64,000 nt of DNA from Bacteroidales bacterium (GCA_024398105.1 JAKSJP010000013.1:1-64000), one strand, 5' to 3'; shown: positions 45,587 through 54,432, numbered from the stretch's first letter. The notes: a model not told the origin generated them from the letters alone. Numbers and translations: made by a program.

Positions 45587-46285
45587 TTACTTTATCGTAA
45601 CGACCGTTACTCCCGCAATGCCGGGAGACCATGAACAGGAGATAGCGAAGGTTTCGTCTATCTCCTTTCTTATTGCGTCCCTGAGCGTGCCGTCACCGAC
45701 GCCGTGGACTATGTTGATCTTCATACCGCGATGCTTGCGGTACTTTCTGATGCATTGCTTGAAGTATTCTATCTGGAAGGGGAGCTCGAAACCCTGGGGA
45801 GCGTCCATCCCGCCCGGTATGCGCTCGATGTGGAGGTCTACTGTCACTTCGTTGGGAAGACTGCTGACGACAGGCTTCTTCTTTTCCCGCTCCTTGTCTG
45901 CGCCTCTTACGGAACGCATCATCTTCTCATCTTCTGCAGCATCGTTGACGATGAAGTCTCCGATCATCACAGGGAAGACCATCCCGTCGATCTCAGCATC
46001 TATGTGATCTTTCCATATAGCTTTGATCCGGCCTCTGTCGTTGGTGTCCATGAGGGTTATGGTCATTCCGACGCTAAGCCCATGCTCGCGTGCCGTCTGC
46101 GCACCGAGCATTTCCTCGCGGGATTTGACCATGACTGTCCTTGAACGCTTTGGAGTCATGTTCAGCTTAGCGTCCGTAAACGGTCCAGACCTGGAACCTT
46201 TCGTGGTTCCAGGTCCGGTATTGTCTTTTTCCAACTCTTTCTTCAGAGCTTTGAGCTGGGAGAAATCTGCAAAGGATGATGCCAT
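45587..46285 (-). CDS. Smr-domain protein
   Basis: A 232-residue protein. A central small beta domain (MVKSREEMLGAQTAREHGLSVGMTITL) precedes a C-terminal Smr domain with VDLHIERIPGG and the loop IVHGVGDGTLRDAIR. Smr domains are often endonucleases acting on branched DNA or collided ribosomes. A link to rescue of stalled translation is family knowledge, not visible here. It lies downstream of ffh in convergent orientation and 3 bp after the 5'-nucleotidase gene. Confidence 0.83.
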   Translation of the reverse strand: MASSFADFSQLKALKKELEKDNTGPGTTKGSRSGPFTDAKLNMTPKRSRTVMVKSREEMLGAQTAREHGLSVGMTITLMDTNDRGRIKAIWKDHIDAEIDGMVFPVMIGDFIVNDAAEDEKMMRSVRGADKEREKKKPVVSSLPNEVTVDLHIERIPGGMDAPQGFELPFQIEYFKQCIRKYRKHRGMKINIVHGVGDGTLRDAIRKEIDETFAISCSWSPGIAGVTVVTIK

Positions 46286-46288
46286 CGC

Positions 46289-48046
46289 TTACTCAAAGAG
46301 GAGCTTCATGTCGCGTGCGATTGCAGCGGCTGCGTCAGCCTCAGGGATGAAGCTCCAGTGACCGAGATTCGGCTGAGCGGCGATCTGTGCAGGATCGATC
46401 ACACCGTTCTTCTCAAGATACTTATAGATCATCTCCCTGTACTCAGGATATCTCTCCACGATACGGCTGTCTGTATCCTCGATGCCTGTACCGGCCTTCA
46501 TCTGCTCACCACCTGAACGGTATGAGGTGACAGCAACCTTATACATCTTGCTCTCATCAAAGGCACTGCCATCAGCCATGGACTCGATATTGATCCTTGA
46601 ACCGTTTGGCTTTGTCACATCGACAGTGTAGTTGAGACCTGCAGTCGAATCGAAATTGTATGACCTGTTTTCGAAAGACCATCTAGTCTGGCTGGTCCTC
46701 TGGTCGACACCTGGTCTGATCTTGAGGACATGTTCGGAAGACTTACCTGCAGCGGCAGCCTTAAGGTCGCTGACAGTATTGATCCATCTGTCGTATGAGA
46801 GCTCCATGTAGTTCTTGATCTCCTTTCCTGAAAGCTCCATTACGAAAAGCTGGTTCTCGAAAGGATAGATGGTAAAGAGGTCATTGTAGATGATATCGCC
46901 CTTGGTGACAGTTCCGTTGAATGTAAGAGGAGCAGCGAAAGAGAGCTCCGCGAACTGGAGTCCGATAGCGTGCACGAGATTGACATAACCGCACATACCG
47001 GCGTAGGCATCACGGGTGACGAGGTCATCGGTAAGACGACCTACAGTCCTTACAGTGAATGCCTTGACTGTAGAGAAATGCTTGTGGAACGCATCTCTCA
47101 TCTGAGTATCGACATTGTTTGCATTGACTGGGATAAGCTCGACGTCATTGCTCTTTGAGACAACCTTGCCGCCTTCGACTGAAACAGAGATGGTTCCATG
47201 GCAGAGGTTCCTTGAATGGCTGCCGCTGTTGAGGAACAGCATGTCATTCTCATTCTTGATGAGAGCGCTGTGGTCATGTGAAGTGATGACTGCGTCGACT
47301 CCCTTGAGCGAATAGAAGAGGTCGAGACCCTGGCTCTCGAGCATGCTGCCGTCTCCTTCGCCACTTCCGGAATGGACAGCGACGATGAAGAGGTCAGGGT
47401 TCTCCTTGGCGGTGATCCTGTCGACACTTTCCTGTACGAGAGGAAGGAGAGACTTGAAAGTCATTCCGCTCCAGAGGCTCTCGGTCAGCCAAGCGCTCAT
47501 GTTTGCGTTGGTATAACCTGCAACGACGACCTTGAGGCCGGCCTTGTTGAAGACCTTGTATTCCTGGAAATATGGCTTGCCGTTGTCATTTCTGATGGCG
47601 TTTCCTGCGAGGAATGGAATTCCATATTTGTCAAGCTCGGCTGCGACTCTGTCATAGACTTCGTGGCCGGTCTCGATATCATGGTTACCCACTACGACTG
47701 CATCATAGCACATGTAGTTCATGAGCTGTGGGAAGAGGTGCTCAGACTCTGTGTCTACATAATTATAGTAATATGCTCCGTTGTCACCCTGAAGGCAGTC
47801 GCCTGCGTCGATCAGGAGGACATTCTCTCCTCCGAATTCGTTGCGGACACTGTCGATATAGTGATTGACTGCATAGAGGGAATTCTTGATGCCTCCGCCG
47901 ACATAGGTAGAATCAAACCATGAACCATGGACGTCATTGGTTGTAAGGATGTGGAGGACGTGCTCGCCATCGCTTGGCTTGCCGTTCGAGCAAGAGACAG
48001 CAGCGGCAGCAACGGCCAGAGAATAGAAAAGATACTTGATTTTCAT
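46289..48046 (-). CDS. 5'-nucleotidase/UshA-type lipoprotein
   Basis: A 585-residue lipoprotein (AAAVSC, Cys19). The N-terminal metallophosphoesterase domain shows the dinuclear metal motifs TTNDVHGSW, DAGDCLQGD, GNHDIETG, HSGSGEGDG and SHDHSAL. The C-terminal 5'-nucleotidase domain begins near residue 340. It would hydrolyse nucleotides or related phosphate esters in the periplasm. It shares a divergent promoter region with the GSCFA gene. Confidence 0.92.
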   Translation of the reverse strand: MKIKYLFYSLAVAAAAVSCSNGKPSDGEHVLHILTTNDVHGSWFDSTYVGGGIKNSLYAVNHYIDSVRNEFGGENVLLIDAGDCLQGDNGAYYYNYVDTESEHLFPQLMNYMCYDAVVVGNHDIETGHEVYDRVAAELDKYGIPFLAGNAIRNDNGKPYFQEYKVFNKAGLKVVVAGYTNANMSAWLTESLWSGMTFKSLLPLVQESVDRITAKENPDLFIVAVHSGSGEGDGSMLESQGLDLFYSLKGVDAVITSHDHSALIKNENDMLFLNSGSHSRNLCHGTISVSVEGGKVVSKSNDVELIPVNANNVDTQMRDAFHKHFSTVKAFTVRTVGRLTDDLVTRDAYAGMCGYVNLVHAIGLQFAELSFAAPLTFNGTVTKGDIIYNDLFTIYPFENQLFVMELSGKEIKNYMELSYDRWINTVSDLKAAAAGKSSEHVLKIRPGVDQRTSQTRWSFENRSYNFDSTAGLNYTVDVTKPNGSRINIESMADGSAFDESKMYKVAVTSYRSGGEQMKAGTGIEDTDSRIVERYPEYREMIYKYLEKNGVIDPAQIAAQPNLGHWSFIPEADAAAAIARDMKLLFE

Positions 48047-48073
48047 TTGTGCAAAAGCTGTTTATTTGAGATG

Positions 48074-48090
48074 CAAATTTACTAAATTTG
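48074..48090. promoter_or_regulatory. Divergent back-to-back -7 boxes
   Basis: TAAATTTG is present on the minus strand at 48081-48074 (for the 5'-nucleotidase) and on the plus strand at 48083-48090 (for the GSCFA gene). The two boxes are one base apart, so RNA polymerase can probably use only one promoter at a time. Each ATG lies 21-28 bp from its box. Confidence 0.6.
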
Positions 48091-48111
48091 CCATAATACA
48101 CGTATAAAACC

Positions 48112-48975
48112 ATGCTGAAACTACAGACTCCGGTTGTCTTCGACCGTTCGAAGGTCAACATCTCATACGACGACAAGATCCTTGTCCTAGGCAGCTGTTT
48201 CGCCGACAGCGTCGGTGCCAGGCTGCATAATGCCGCATTCGACGTCTGTGTCAATCCATTCGGAGTCCTGTACAATCCAATATCGGTCTGCAACTCGTTC
48301 CAGAGAGCGAAATTCGGAGTCCCGTTCTCTGAAAAAGACTGCGTCGAGATGGGAGCAGGAGCAGGCCTGATCTGTTCTTTCAGCCACCACACATCCTTCG
48401 CAGCTCCAACAGCAGAAGGCTTTCTGGATAAAGCTAACAAGGCTCTTGAAGAAGCAAAGACTTTCGTCCAGGACTGCAATAAGGTGATAATTACGCTCGG
48501 CACAGCATGGTGTTACCGTTACGACCAGACAGGGGAGACCGTCTCCAACTGCCTCAAGCGCCCGTCCGCGGAATTTACAAGGTACCGCCTCAGCGTCGAG
48601 GCGACAGTCACTGCTCTTTCCAGCGTGATAAAGCGCAATCCCGACAAACAGTTCATATTCACGGTAAGCCCGGTAAGGCACTTGAAGGACGGTGCCCATG
48701 GTAACATGATCAGCAAGAGTACCCTGCTCATGGCTGTCGACGAGCTCTGTGGCCTTTTCCCTCAGCAGGTCGAGTATTTCCCATCCTTCGAGATCGTGAA
48801 CGACGAACTTCGTGACTATCGTTTCTACGCAGAGGACATGGTCCATCCATCAGACGTCGCTGTGAACTATATCTGGGAGAGGTTCGTCGATTTTGCCGTT
48901 CCGGCTTCGGAACACGCGAGGCTGGCCGAGAATGAAAAGGCATATCGCCAGAGCCAGCACAGGCCGATGCATTGA
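48112..48975 (+). CDS. GSCFA-domain protein
   Basis: A 287-residue protein with the defining motif VLGSCFADSVG (about 25-35) and later IITLGTAWCYRY, FTVSPVRHLKDGAHGN and EDMVHPSD. The Gly-Ser-Cys motif and the DxxH-like MVHPSD point to an SGNH-hydrolase-like fold. The substrate is not known. Its stop codon directly abuts the stop of the next, opposite gene. Confidence 0.87.
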   Translation: MLKLQTPVVFDRSKVNISYDDKILVLGSCFADSVGARLHNAAFDVCVNPFGVLYNPISVCNSFQRAKFGVPFSEKDCVEMGAGAGLICSFSHHTSFAAPTAEGFLDKANKALEEAKTFVQDCNKVIITLGTAWCYRYDQTGETVSNCLKRPSAEFTRYRLSVEATVTALSSVIKRNPDKQFIFTVSPVRHLKDGAHGNMISKSTLLMAVDELCGLFPQQVEYFPSFEIVNDELRDYRFYAEDMVHPSDVAVNYIWERFVDFAVPASEHARLAENEKAYRQSQHRPMH

Positions 48976-49986
48976 TCAGAACGCGACGCCGATGCCGGCC
49001 GCGGGATAGACCTCTTTGCCTGAAGGAAGATATCGGACACTCGCAGAGAGAGCCATATGTCCGAATGTCTTGATTACGACGGCACTTATGGCCATCCCTT
49101 TGAAATCCAGGTCTTCAACCTTCGCCCATGCGGAATCCACATCTTGCCAAGATGTGCTGCTTGATCCGTACCCGACTCCGGCGAGGACTGAGAAGCCATG
49201 ACCTAGGTCATACATCGACCCTGCAAGTACCATGGACCTGTGGACGGCGGAGCTGCCGTTGCCCCAGAAGCTTCCGCCTTCGGACAGGGACCCGTCGCTT
49301 GCGCAGCTGTAGGCTGTATCATGGTTCCTGAAATCGGAGGACAGTGAAATGAATGCACCGACCTTCCTGTAGCTGGCGAACAACGTGGCACCGAAACAGA
49401 CTGGCGAGCATATGACTGCATCGGCGGTCATTCCGTAGTGCCAGTTCTTTACGACAGCTTCGCCATTGTCCTCGGCGAGGACTTCCTGGATTTCCCGTCT
49501 TGGAGTGAATGCCTGACGCGGAGGCTGCAGAGATCCGATTATCTCCTCGACTTTCGCCAGTTCAAGACTGACTCTGCTTATGGTATCCTTCGCTTCCTCA
49601 ACGACCTGCTGGCTGGCTGCAGGTTTCTCTGTGGCATTGCTGATCGTCGACCTGGTGTTCTCCTTTCTGCTTGAAGCGGCTGAGGAATAGGCTCTCGAAT
49701 ACTTGTCCCTGATTCTGGTGAACCTTTGTCTCTGGGCTTTGCTCATCGATCCCTCAGCGCCTTGCAGCCTGGTCCTGAGACTGTTGAGTTCCTGGAGCAA
49801 AGTCGTGACGGAAGAACTGGATACAGGTTTTCCATCGGCAACCATGTCCCTGAGTTCTATGCATCTGTCACAAATTTCCTCATACTTGTCCAGCGCCTGG
49901 TCCCAGTTGGTCTGGGCACGGCTCGGCAATGCCATCACAAAGTACAGCAGGGGAATAAGTATGTATATTTTGAAAAGGCTTTTCAT
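48976..49986 (-). CDS. Hypothetical envelope protein with coiled coil
   Basis: A 336-residue protein with a signal peptide (cleavage near SRAQ). Residues 25-155 are charged and helical (likely coiled coil), and from about 175 the sequence turns to alternating beta strands rich in Gly, Ser and aromatics that end in PAAGIGVAF, as in small outer-membrane barrels. A periplasmic stalk plus a small barrel is plausible. I do not recognise the family. It diverges from the kinase gene. Confidence 0.6.
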   Translation of the reverse strand: MKSLFKIYILIPLLYFVMALPSRAQTNWDQALDKYEEICDRCIELRDMVADGKPVSSSSVTTLLQELNSLRTRLQGAEGSMSKAQRQRFTRIRDKYSRAYSSAASSRKENTRSTISNATEKPAASQQVVEEAKDTISRVSLELAKVEEIIGSLQPPRQAFTPRREIQEVLAEDNGEAVVKNWHYGMTADAVICSPVCFGATLFASYRKVGAFISLSSDFRNHDTAYSCASDGSLSEGGSFWGNGSSAVHRSMVLAGSMYDLGHGFSVLAGVGYGSSSTSWQDVDSAWAKVEDLDFKGMAISAVVIKTFGHMALSASVRYLPSGKEVYPAAGIGVAF

Positions 49987-50016
49987 ATTTTCGGGTAAAA
50001 ATACTAATTAATTTCA

Positions 50017-50024
50017 TATTTTTG
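50017..50024 (+). promoter_or_regulatory. -7 box of the kinase gene
   Basis: TATTTTTG matches TAnnTTTG and ends only 5 bp before the ATG at 50030, so the transcript would be leaderless or nearly so. No clear -33 TTG. Confidence 0.5.
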
Positions 50025-50029
50025 CGACC

Positions 50030-50944
50030 ATGACTGAAGACTCGGCTTTCTTTTCGGATAAACCCGATACGATAATACCAGCGGCTTCTGAGCCTGTTCT
50101 CATCCATCGTTCTGAAGGTGGATGGAGCGAACTGTATCGTATCGACAAGAACGGAAGGTTCAGGGTCCTGAAGGCGCTTAAGGCCGAATATAGGGGAGTA
50201 CTGCGTTACGAGACCCTTCTCAGAAAGGAATTCGAGATAGGATACAGCCTCTCGCACACAGGAATCTGTGAGGTCTATGCCTATGTCTATGTCCATAACA
50301 TCGGCAACTGCATAGAGATGGAATGGATTGACGGCGTGTCCCTGAGCGATATGATTGAGAAGAACCGGATCTCTGCTGAGCAGACAAAGAATATAGTACT
50401 CCAGCTTTGTGACACTTTGAAGTATCTTCATGCGAAGCAGGTGATCCACAGGGATCTGAAGCCTTCCAATGTAATGATTACCCACAACGGAGGTCATGTA
50501 AAGCTTATCGATTTCGGTCTTTCTGATTCTGACAGCTACACTGTCAACAAGGCTCCAGCCGGAACCCATTCGTTTGCGTCTCCTGAACTTCTTTCTGGTT
50601 CAGCAGTGGATTACAGGACAGATATCTATTCTCTTGGAAAGCTTATATCGCTGATGTCTCCGGACTATTCTGCTGTCGTCCGTAAATGCACCAGGAGGAA
50701 TCCCGATGAGAGATTCAGATCTGTTGATGAGGTGCGTGAGTCAATGAAGAAAAGGCGCTTCGGCTTTCTGTTGCCTGTCGTCATATTTGCGGTCGTGGCA
50801 ATAATCGCCGTCACTTATATGGCATACGGACGAGACCATGCCGTGACGGATTCTGCAGTGGATACTGAAGTATTCGATCCTGCTGCCATCGACGAACTCT
50901 TCCAGCAGGCGACTGACCTGATAGAACTCAGAAGTGATCAATAG
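50030..50944 (+). CDS. Membrane-anchored Ser/Thr protein kinase
   Basis: A 304-residue Hanks-type kinase. Visible parts: an eroded glycine loop (SEGGWSELY, 28-36), ATP-binding Lys48, catalytic Asp142 in HRDLKPSN, metal-binding DFG at 161-163, and SPE at 184-186 in place of APE. A single membrane helix (about 244-266) is followed by a short external tail with no PASTA or other sensor domain. Such kinases are uncommon in this phylum. Its 3' end overlaps the opposite HTH-like gene by 7 bp. Confidence 0.9.
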   Translation: MTEDSAFFSDKPDTIIPAASEPVLIHRSEGGWSELYRIDKNGRFRVLKALKAEYRGVLRYETLLRKEFEIGYSLSHTGICEVYAYVYVHNIGNCIEMEWIDGVSLSDMIEKNRISAEQTKNIVLQLCDTLKYLHAKQVIHRDLKPSNVMITHNGGHVKLIDFGLSDSDSYTVNKAPAGTHSFASPELLSGSAVDYRTDIYSLGKLISLMSPDYSAVVRKCTRRNPDERFRSVDEVRESMKKRRFGFLLPVVIFAVVAIIAVTYMAYGRDHAVTDSAVDTEVFDPAAIDELFQQATDLIELRSDQ

Positions 50945-51492
50945 AGAGTGATGGAGGTGATACCCATGCTCTTTCCTGCCACATAAGGAGGCAGTTCCTT
51001 TCCGTCTCGGATAATCCTTCCTACATACAGCGGCTGTCCTTTCAGGAATTCACCGATTTCAACTTCATCCCCGTCCTCGAGCTTTGATGTACCTGAATCC
51101 GTGACAGTAAACTTTCCCTTGCCGTGATATTCAAGGCTGACATTCCTGTCTGGAAGCCAGCTGAGGACAACCACAGTGCCCTGTACGAGATCACTTGCCA
51201 TGATCCTTTGCGTATTGAGGAATTCGGACGTGTCCTGAAGCTCCAGACACAGCTGACAGTAGTCTTTCCTGCCGACGTATTGTGACAGGATGTTGAGCGT
51301 AGAGTACCTTGGCTTAGGGTTGCTGCTGACGTATCCCCATAGCCTCTTCAGCGTCGATACTGAAATCGTCTGACCAGTGCATGACTCGATCGAGGCAGAC
51401 AGCCTGTCGAAATCTGAGGATGTCTCAACAGACCTGCCGAACTTGTGAATGATTTCGTTTATAAGAAACTCTATTTCAGGGGATTTGCTCAT
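50938..51492 (-). CDS. HTH-like protein with beta-rich C-terminus
   Basis: A 184-residue cytoplasmic protein. Residues 1-90 are helical and include TISVSTLKRLWGYVSSNPKPRYSTL in outline, a sequence type often seen at the N-terminus of Bacteroidetes regulators. The rest is beta-rich (GTVVVLSWLPDRNVSLEY, FTVTDSGTSKLEDGDEVEIGEF). The ATG and the stop of the upstream LRR lipoprotein gene share one base, so they are coupled. Specific function not recognised. Confidence 0.6.
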   Translation of the reverse strand: MSKSPEIEFLINEIIHKFGRSVETSSDFDRLSASIESCTGQTISVSTLKRLWGYVSSNPKPRYSTLNILSQYVGRKDYCQLCLELQDTSEFLNTQRIMASDLVQGTVVVLSWLPDRNVSLEYHGKGKFTVTDSGTSKLEDGDEVEIGEFLKGQPLYVGRIIRDGKELPPYVAGKSMGITSITLY

Positions 51493-52547
51493 TATCTGTA
51501 TTCTATTCTGACATCGGTGTCTTTAGTAAGATTTCCGATGGCTTGTTTCTCTGAAAGGTAGATGACCTCAAGGTTCGGGCACCTGCTGCAGTCCACCAGA
51601 TTCAGCAATGGACATCTTGACAAGTCAAGCTCCTTGATTGCAGTGTCATAGCACCTGAATACCTTAAGATTCCGGTTGTCGAGCTCGATGGTTTCAAGGC
51701 GTCTGTTGCTGTCGCAGCTGATCTCCTCGACCTTTCCGAGACCTCGGAAGTCAAGTTCTTTGAACAGGTTTCCCGAACAACTGATCCTGATGGCATAAGT
51801 GAGCTTTGTCATGTCCAGTTCACTGACTCTGTTGTCGTTGAATTCGATGAACTCCAGAGAGTTGTCCTCGGGGAAGATGATCTCCTCGATCCTGTTGTTG
51901 ATGAGATAGAGCGTGTGCAGGTTGCTGTTCTCACTGACGTCTACATGAGAAAGCATTCCACCTGGGCCGTATTCATCCCATGAACCTTGGCAGTGGAGCT
52001 TGGAAAGCCTAGGGAAGTACTCGATTCCCTTCAATGTCAGGACCTGGTCGGAATATAGCTCTATGGTCTCTATCCTTTCCGCCTCAGCGACGCTGATCTC
52101 GTCGTCCCCGTCCTTGTCGTATCTGACGAGAAGCCACGCTTTCAGGAACGGATCCTCGATCGGGACGATATCGCCGGGCTTGGGCTTGCTTCCTGTACGG
52201 AAACTCCACCAATCGCTCTCTACCGTGTTGCCGACCGCATTCGAGATGTACGCCCGGCATTCGTATTCTGCATCGCTTTCCAGACCGGAAATTTCTGCTG
52301 AAATCCTGTTGCCTTCTATCTCTGCCTTGTACCTGGCTGATTCTTCAGATCCTTCTGCCCTGAGGAGAAAACCGGCTTCTGACACAGAGGTTTCAGAGAA
52401 GACTGCAGTCAGAGTCACCTTCCTGAAAGTGATGCCCTCTGCGCTCGTCTGGGTGAATTCAGGCGCAACTGTCGGGATTGCTTTTTCCATACATCCTGAC
52501 AGTACCATGGCCATTGCGGCCAGTATTGCTCCTGTGATTCTATTCAT
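51492..52547 (-). CDS. LRR lipoprotein with EF-hand
   Basis: A 351-residue lipoprotein (VLSGC, Cys19). A fibronectin-III-like domain spans about 25-118. A textbook EF-hand calcium loop lies at 144-155 (DKDGDDEISVAE, ligands at 1, 3, 5, 7, 9 and 12). Leucine-rich repeats follow to the end (LHTLYLINNRIEEI, IKELDLSRCPLLNLVDCS). It is probably a surface recognition protein. Its promoter shares a 56-bp module with the next gene upstream. Confidence 0.83.
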   Translation of the reverse strand: MNRITGAILAAMAMVLSGCMEKAIPTVAPEFTQTSAEGITFRKVTLTAVFSETSVSEAGFLLRAEGSEESARYKAEIEGNRISAEISGLESDAEYECRAYISNAVGNTVESDWWSFRTGSKPKPGDIVPIEDPFLKAWLLVRYDKDGDDEISVAEAERIETIELYSDQVLTLKGIEYFPRLSKLHCQGSWDEYGPGGMLSHVDVSENSNLHTLYLINNRIEEIIFPEDNSLEFIEFNDNRVSELDMTKLTYAIRISCSGNLFKELDFRGLGKVEEISCDSNRRLETIELDNRNLKVFRCYDTAIKELDLSRCPLLNLVDCSRCPNLEVIYLSEKQAIGNLTKDTDVRIEYR

Positions 52548-52556
52548 ATGGCTAAG

Positions 52557-52612
52557 TTACTCAAATATGCCGTGAAAACCATGATTGACAAGAATAAGAA
52601 CCATTTATGAAC
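52557..52612 (-). promoter_or_regulatory. Promoter module, copy A (LRR gene)
   Basis: Read on the minus strand: GTTCATAAATG-GTTCTTATTC (two GTTC half-sites 11 bp apart), then TTG, a 19-bp spacer, and CATATTTG (a -7 box with one mismatch), then GAGTAA. The ATG of the LRR gene is 14 bp past the -7 box. The same arrangement with the same total length occurs at 52850-52905. Confidence 0.55.
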
Positions 52613-52616
52613 TTAT

Positions 52617-52826
52617 CTACTTATGGTTCTTTTCTTTGTCGTGGAATAATCTGATTACTGGCAATACCTTGACTGCTTCTGCACGGCATTTCGGACAGTG
52701 CACAGGCATGCTTTTGACTGTGGCATCTACTTCGATGTCCAGTCCCTTGAAAACATGCCAGCAGGCAGGACAGATGCAGTAGTATTCTCCTCGTAACATA
52801 TGATTATTGTAGTTATGTGATGACAT
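52617..52826 (-). CDS. Small zinc-ribbon protein
   Basis: A 69-residue protein with two metal-binding knuckles, CPAC (19-22) and CPKC (44-47), and a basic C-terminus. It is probably a zinc-ribbon or rubredoxin-like regulator or adaptor. An ATG 27 bp in (MLRGEYYCICPAC) is an equally good start. It is transcribed toward the LRR lipoprotein gene from its own copy of the 56-bp promoter module. Confidence 0.65.
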   Translation of the reverse strand: MSSHNYNNHMLRGEYYCICPACWHVFKGLDIEVDATVKSMPVHCPKCRAEAVKVLPVIRLFHDKEKNHK

Positions 52827-52849
52827 CAGATGTGTTCGTTAATGCGAAT

Positions 52850-52905
52850 TTACTCAAACATGGTGGATAATCTATGGAAGTCACGAATATGAACCATTTG
52901 TGAAC
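52850..52905 (-). promoter_or_regulatory. Promoter module, copy B (zinc-ribbon gene)
   Basis: Minus strand: GTTCACAAATG-GTTCATATTC, a GTG at the -33 position, 19-bp spacer, CATGTTTG, GAGTAA. It matches copy A at both ends with identical spacing, while the spacer itself differs. Shared control of the zinc-ribbon and LRR genes is likely. Confidence 0.55.
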
Positions 52906-52928
52906 CGGATTGGGAGATGGATTGTTGG

Positions 52929-52936
52929 TAAATTTG
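52929..52936 (+). promoter_or_regulatory. -7 box of the MORN/DUF4230 operon
   Basis: TAAATTTG, 34 bp before the first ATG at 52970. The best TTG (52910) is only 16 bp upstream, so the -33 element is uncertain. Confidence 0.45.
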
Positions 52937-52969
52937 AAAACTGACATTAAAACAATAAACTTTATTTAT

Positions 52970-53161
52970 ATGCATCTTATTTTAATACTCTTAGCACTGG
53001 TAATTTATGCTGAGTTTGTTGGTATGTTGTACTATTCTGGAAAGTCGGCTTCAGGGATTACTTGGTTTCTCTGTCGACCGTTCATGATTGAAATGAGTTT
53101 GTTATATGGTCTTCTGACCAGGGTTGCCCTTTTGATAATTGCATCTATAATTTTGTTCTGA
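52970..53161 (+). CDS. Small two-helix membrane protein
   Basis: A 63-residue protein with two hydrophobic helices (MHLILILLALVIYAEFVGML and LLTRVALLIIASIILF) joined by a short loop. It starts the AT-rich operon; its stop lies one base before the MORN gene ATG, which suggests coupling. No family is recognised. The frame opens upstream only from a TTG, so I use the ATG at 52970. Confidence 0.55.
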   Translation: MHLILILLALVIYAEFVGMLYYSGKSASGITWFLCRPFMIEMSLLYGLLTRVALLIIASIILF

Positions 53162-53162
53162 T

Positions 53163-53822
53163 ATGAAGGTTTCAGTTAAGTATTTTGTGTATCTGACGGT
53201 GTTGCTTTGTGCCTGTTCATGTGGAAAACCGGAATGGAATAAACTGAGAGACGGCAACATGTATTATGGTATTCTAGATGACAGTGATAGGTATTATTGG
53301 GAGGGAAAAACCGTAGGTGTCCTTCCGAATGGATCAGGTGTGCTTGCATCTGTCAGCAAGAAGGGTAAGGTGAAGGAGAGAAAGATGACATTGACCTATG
53401 GTACATCTACAAAGTATCCGTATCCTTCAATCAGGGATGGGAAGTATCTCGGAAGTTATAAGAAAAGACATGGAGAAATCATACCACATGGATTCGGAGT
53501 CCTTGTTGATGGGAATGTGGTTTATTGTGGAACTTTTAAGTCCGGAGAACTGAATGGCACATCAATATATCAGATAGAGAACGACAAAGTCGTATTCAAA
53601 GGTGATTTTGTCAATGGAAAGAAAGAAGGAAACGGTGAAGAGTACCAGGATGGGGACCTCGTGTACAAGGGAGAATGGAAAAATGGAGTAAAAGAGGGAA
53701 GAGGTACCCAGTATAAGGACGGCAGTGTAGTATATGATGGCAAGTGGACAAATGGTGCCCCAAGCTCAGGTACTTTGAATGATGACAAAGTATCAAAGAA
53801 AGACGGTTGGAAACGAATTTAA
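53163..53822 (+). CDS. MORN-repeat lipoprotein
   Basis: A 219-residue lipoprotein (lipobox near CACSC). From about residue 120 it carries at least three MORN repeats (FKGDFVNGKKEGNGEEYQDG, YKGEWKNGVKEGRGTQYKDG, YDGKWTNGAPSSG). MORN repeats form a beta hairpin stack that binds lipids or proteins. Base composition is lower in GC than the flanking genes. The role in this operon is unknown. Confidence 0.83.
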   Translation: MKVSVKYFVYLTVLLCACSCGKPEWNKLRDGNMYYGILDDSDRYYWEGKTVGVLPNGSGVLASVSKKGKVKERKMTLTYGTSTKYPYPSIRDGKYLGSYKKRHGEIIPHGFGVLVDGNVVYCGTFKSGELNGTSIYQIENDKVVFKGDFVNGKKEGNGEEYQDGDLVYKGEWKNGVKEGRGTQYKDGSVVYDGKWTNGAPSSGTLNDDKVSKKDGWKRI

Positions 53823-53833
53823 TTGCTCAAGGT

Positions 53834-54412
53834 ATGAATACTAGTCGATTTGTTGTTTCGCTTCTGTGTGCGTTGATGCTTATCAGTTGCGCCAATGACG
53901 AGAAACACAGAGGAGATCTTATAGCCCAGCAGCTTCAGGAAGTGGGAGAATTGGCAACACAGGAGGTTGTCCTTACAAAGCTGGTTCCGGATGCCGGAAC
54001 GTCTGTGTTGAATATCCTAGGTAAGAAAAAGATGGTTTTTACCATGACGGCTTATTATGAAGTAGGAATAGATCTGAAAGAATTTAACCGCAATAATATT
54101 ATGTATAATAAGGCGGCAAATGCGATCAAGGTCACTTTACCGCCAGTCAAGGTACTTAATTACAGATTCCCTATGGAAGAAATAGAAATTGAGTACGAGA
54201 ATGTGACGGGTGTACGATTCTCATTTTCTCCAGAAGACCGGGCGAGGATGTATAAATCATGTCAAGATGTAATGGAATCAGCTATCAGAGAAGATGTCAA
54301 GGAAAATGCGGTTTCATATCAGGCTTCTACTGTTGGTTTTTTTGAATCACTGTTGATGGCATTGGGCTATGATGAAGTTTCCATTGATTTTGAAGAAGGA
54401 GATATAGATTAA
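53834..54412 (+). CDS. DUF4230-like lipoprotein
   Basis: A 192-residue lipoprotein (LMLISC). The pattern LATQEVVLTKLV, then YYEVGIDLKEF, then AIKVTLPPVKVL matches the DUF4230 family. The ATG at 53834 is used because the frame upstream overlaps the MORN gene and opens with TTG. A second DUF4230-like protein is encoded next, so the two may pair in the envelope. Function unknown. Confidence 0.68.
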   Translation: MNTSRFVVSLLCALMLISCANDEKHRGDLIAQQLQEVGELATQEVVLTKLVPDAGTSVLNILGKKKMVFTMTAYYEVGIDLKEFNRNNIMYNKAANAIKVTLPPVKVLNYRFPMEEIEIEYENVTGVRFSFSPEDRARMYKSCQDVMESAIREDVKENAVSYQASTVGFFESLLMALGYDEVSIDFEEGDID

Positions 54413-54432
54413 CTATTTTTATTGGACATCAT

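Noticed and set aside
49200..49209. A seventh GACCTAGGTC palindrome
   Set aside because: It lies inside the coding sequence of the envelope protein (encoding Asp-Leu-Gly), far from the cluster and without the flanking repeat. Probably chance, though it uses a CTA codon.
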